DNA of 64,000 nucleotides from NCBI GenBank assembly GCA_013398615.1, contig VZSR01001685.1, positions 1,076,517-1,140,516 on the forward strand, written 5' to 3'. Origin of the DNA: Brachypodius melanocephalos (Eukaryota > Chordata > Aves > Passeriformes > Pycnonotidae). How positions within the stretch are numbered: the stretch's first letter is position 1; each line of letters opens with the position of its first letter. Below the pieces are notes generated by a model. The model did not search any database. It worked only from the letters and a program-made list of their open reading frames with translations, and was not told the DNA's origin. Both the position numbers and the translations under genes were made by a program. This document shows positions 63,067 through 64,000 of the stretch, one piece after another.

Positions 63067-64000
63067 CCTGACTCCAGTATTGCTGTTATGCCTGCAGTCT
63101 GTGCAGCTCAAATCTGAACTCACACCAGTCTTCATAATATTCACATTACATTTGTTTAGGCTCTCAACTGCAGATCCATCAGCTGACTTTACAACCAAAT
63201 AAAAATTTGAGTTCTGAAGTCGTTTATGGAGTTGTGACTTTTGTCCTGTGACACTTAACCTGTGTAGTTATGAAGAATAGGAGTGAGCTATGTGCACCAA
63301 AAGTGGATCCATCTCCAATCCTTTGAATCCTTCTGTCAGTCAGATAAAGTTGTTGCATATCTTCTCTTCTCTACTTTCACATGATTTATGCCCTGCTTTG
63401 TTGTTAAGCCCCATTCATTTGGGTTTGTTTTGTTTTGAGTTTTTTTGATGAAGGAGAGGGGATGACCTAATGATCATAATTCACTGAAATAAATTTCTAG
63501 ACAGCCCCCTAATGAGCTTGAATTCTACCCATGTATATTGTCAAAGATGTCTCTGACACCTGATATCCCGAGAATTATTACCTGGAAGCATCATGTTTCT
63601 CTATTAGTATAATCTTATATTGTTGGTCAAAGAAAACTGGAGAGAGCCATTTTAATGGATGCATAGAAGCAAGCCCCTTTACCACAGGTCATAAAAATCA
63701 GCTCTTGATAAACGAAGCTCGGAACTCATCGTTATTCATCATATATCTAGAAGAGCATAAACACACGTTGGTTGTGTTAGTTCCACTGAACACACAGCTC
63801 TGCACCTGCTTTAGAAGAGCAGCCGAGCTTCTTATGGGTATAAATGATGTAAAAAACTAAGCACTATAAGACAGGTACAATAATATCGAGGTGTCAGCCT
63901 CAGAAACCCAAACCTTAGCTCAAACAAAGCTACCAAATTTTGTTCAAAATCTCAGCAAGAGTTGGAAACACAAGAAAGTAGGCACACATAAGAACACACA
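63067..64000. other. Non-coding DNA, no gene seen
   Basis: Unique sequence after the CR1 3' end. A GT-rich patch (about 63418-63450) is the only simple sequence. No coding signal. Confidence 0.5.

Overview
The window looks like a gene-poor piece of a passerine (songbird) nuclear genome. The bird assignment rests on CR1 LINEs in their avian form, with 3' ends reading ATTCTATGATT-like, and on two types of solo LTR common in bird genomes. The songbird assignment rests on two copies of a composite SINE, a tRNA-Ile-like head joined to a CR1-like tail, which matches the TguSINE1 design described in passerines. The DNA is AT-rich throughout, and I find no intact protein-coding gene, no functional tRNA or rRNA and no CRISPR array. 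Almost all open frames are chance frames or lie inside repeats. The window could be a gene desert or part of a very large intron; the sequence alone does not decide.

Layout: 1-4.27 kb unique AT-rich DNA; 4.28-4.72 kb old CR1 reverse transcriptase fragment (+); 9.17-9.30 kb SINE (-); 9.58-10.09 kb CR1 3' end (+); 16.19-17.20 kb solo LTR (-) interrupted by a second LTR-like piece; 20.07-20.45 kb CR1 3' end (-); 21.08-21.21 kb second SINE (-); 22.64-23.00 kb LTR-like composite (-) next to a purine tract; 26.10-26.88 kb GC-rich solo LTR (-); 28.25-28.32 kb very long poly(A); 35.64-36.06 kb a decayed nuclear copy of mitochondrial COX3 and the start of tRNA-Gly; 48.48-49.38 kb a CR1 (-) that has lost most of its reverse transcriptase in frame; 53.51-53.99 kb a CR1 (-) containing a 100-N assembly gap; 55.25-55.85 kb a protein-like, damaged frame on the minus strand, probably a pseudogene of an unidentified gene; 62.55-63.07 kb CR1 3' end (+).

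The most useful observations are the COX3-like nuclear insertion, the unidentified coding-like segment at 55.25-55.85 kb, the internally deleted CR1 and the nested LTR. There is no operon-like or multi-gene system here. Several balanced-composition blocks, rich in TAAT/ATTA motifs, could be conserved non-coding elements, but only a cross-species alignment can show that.
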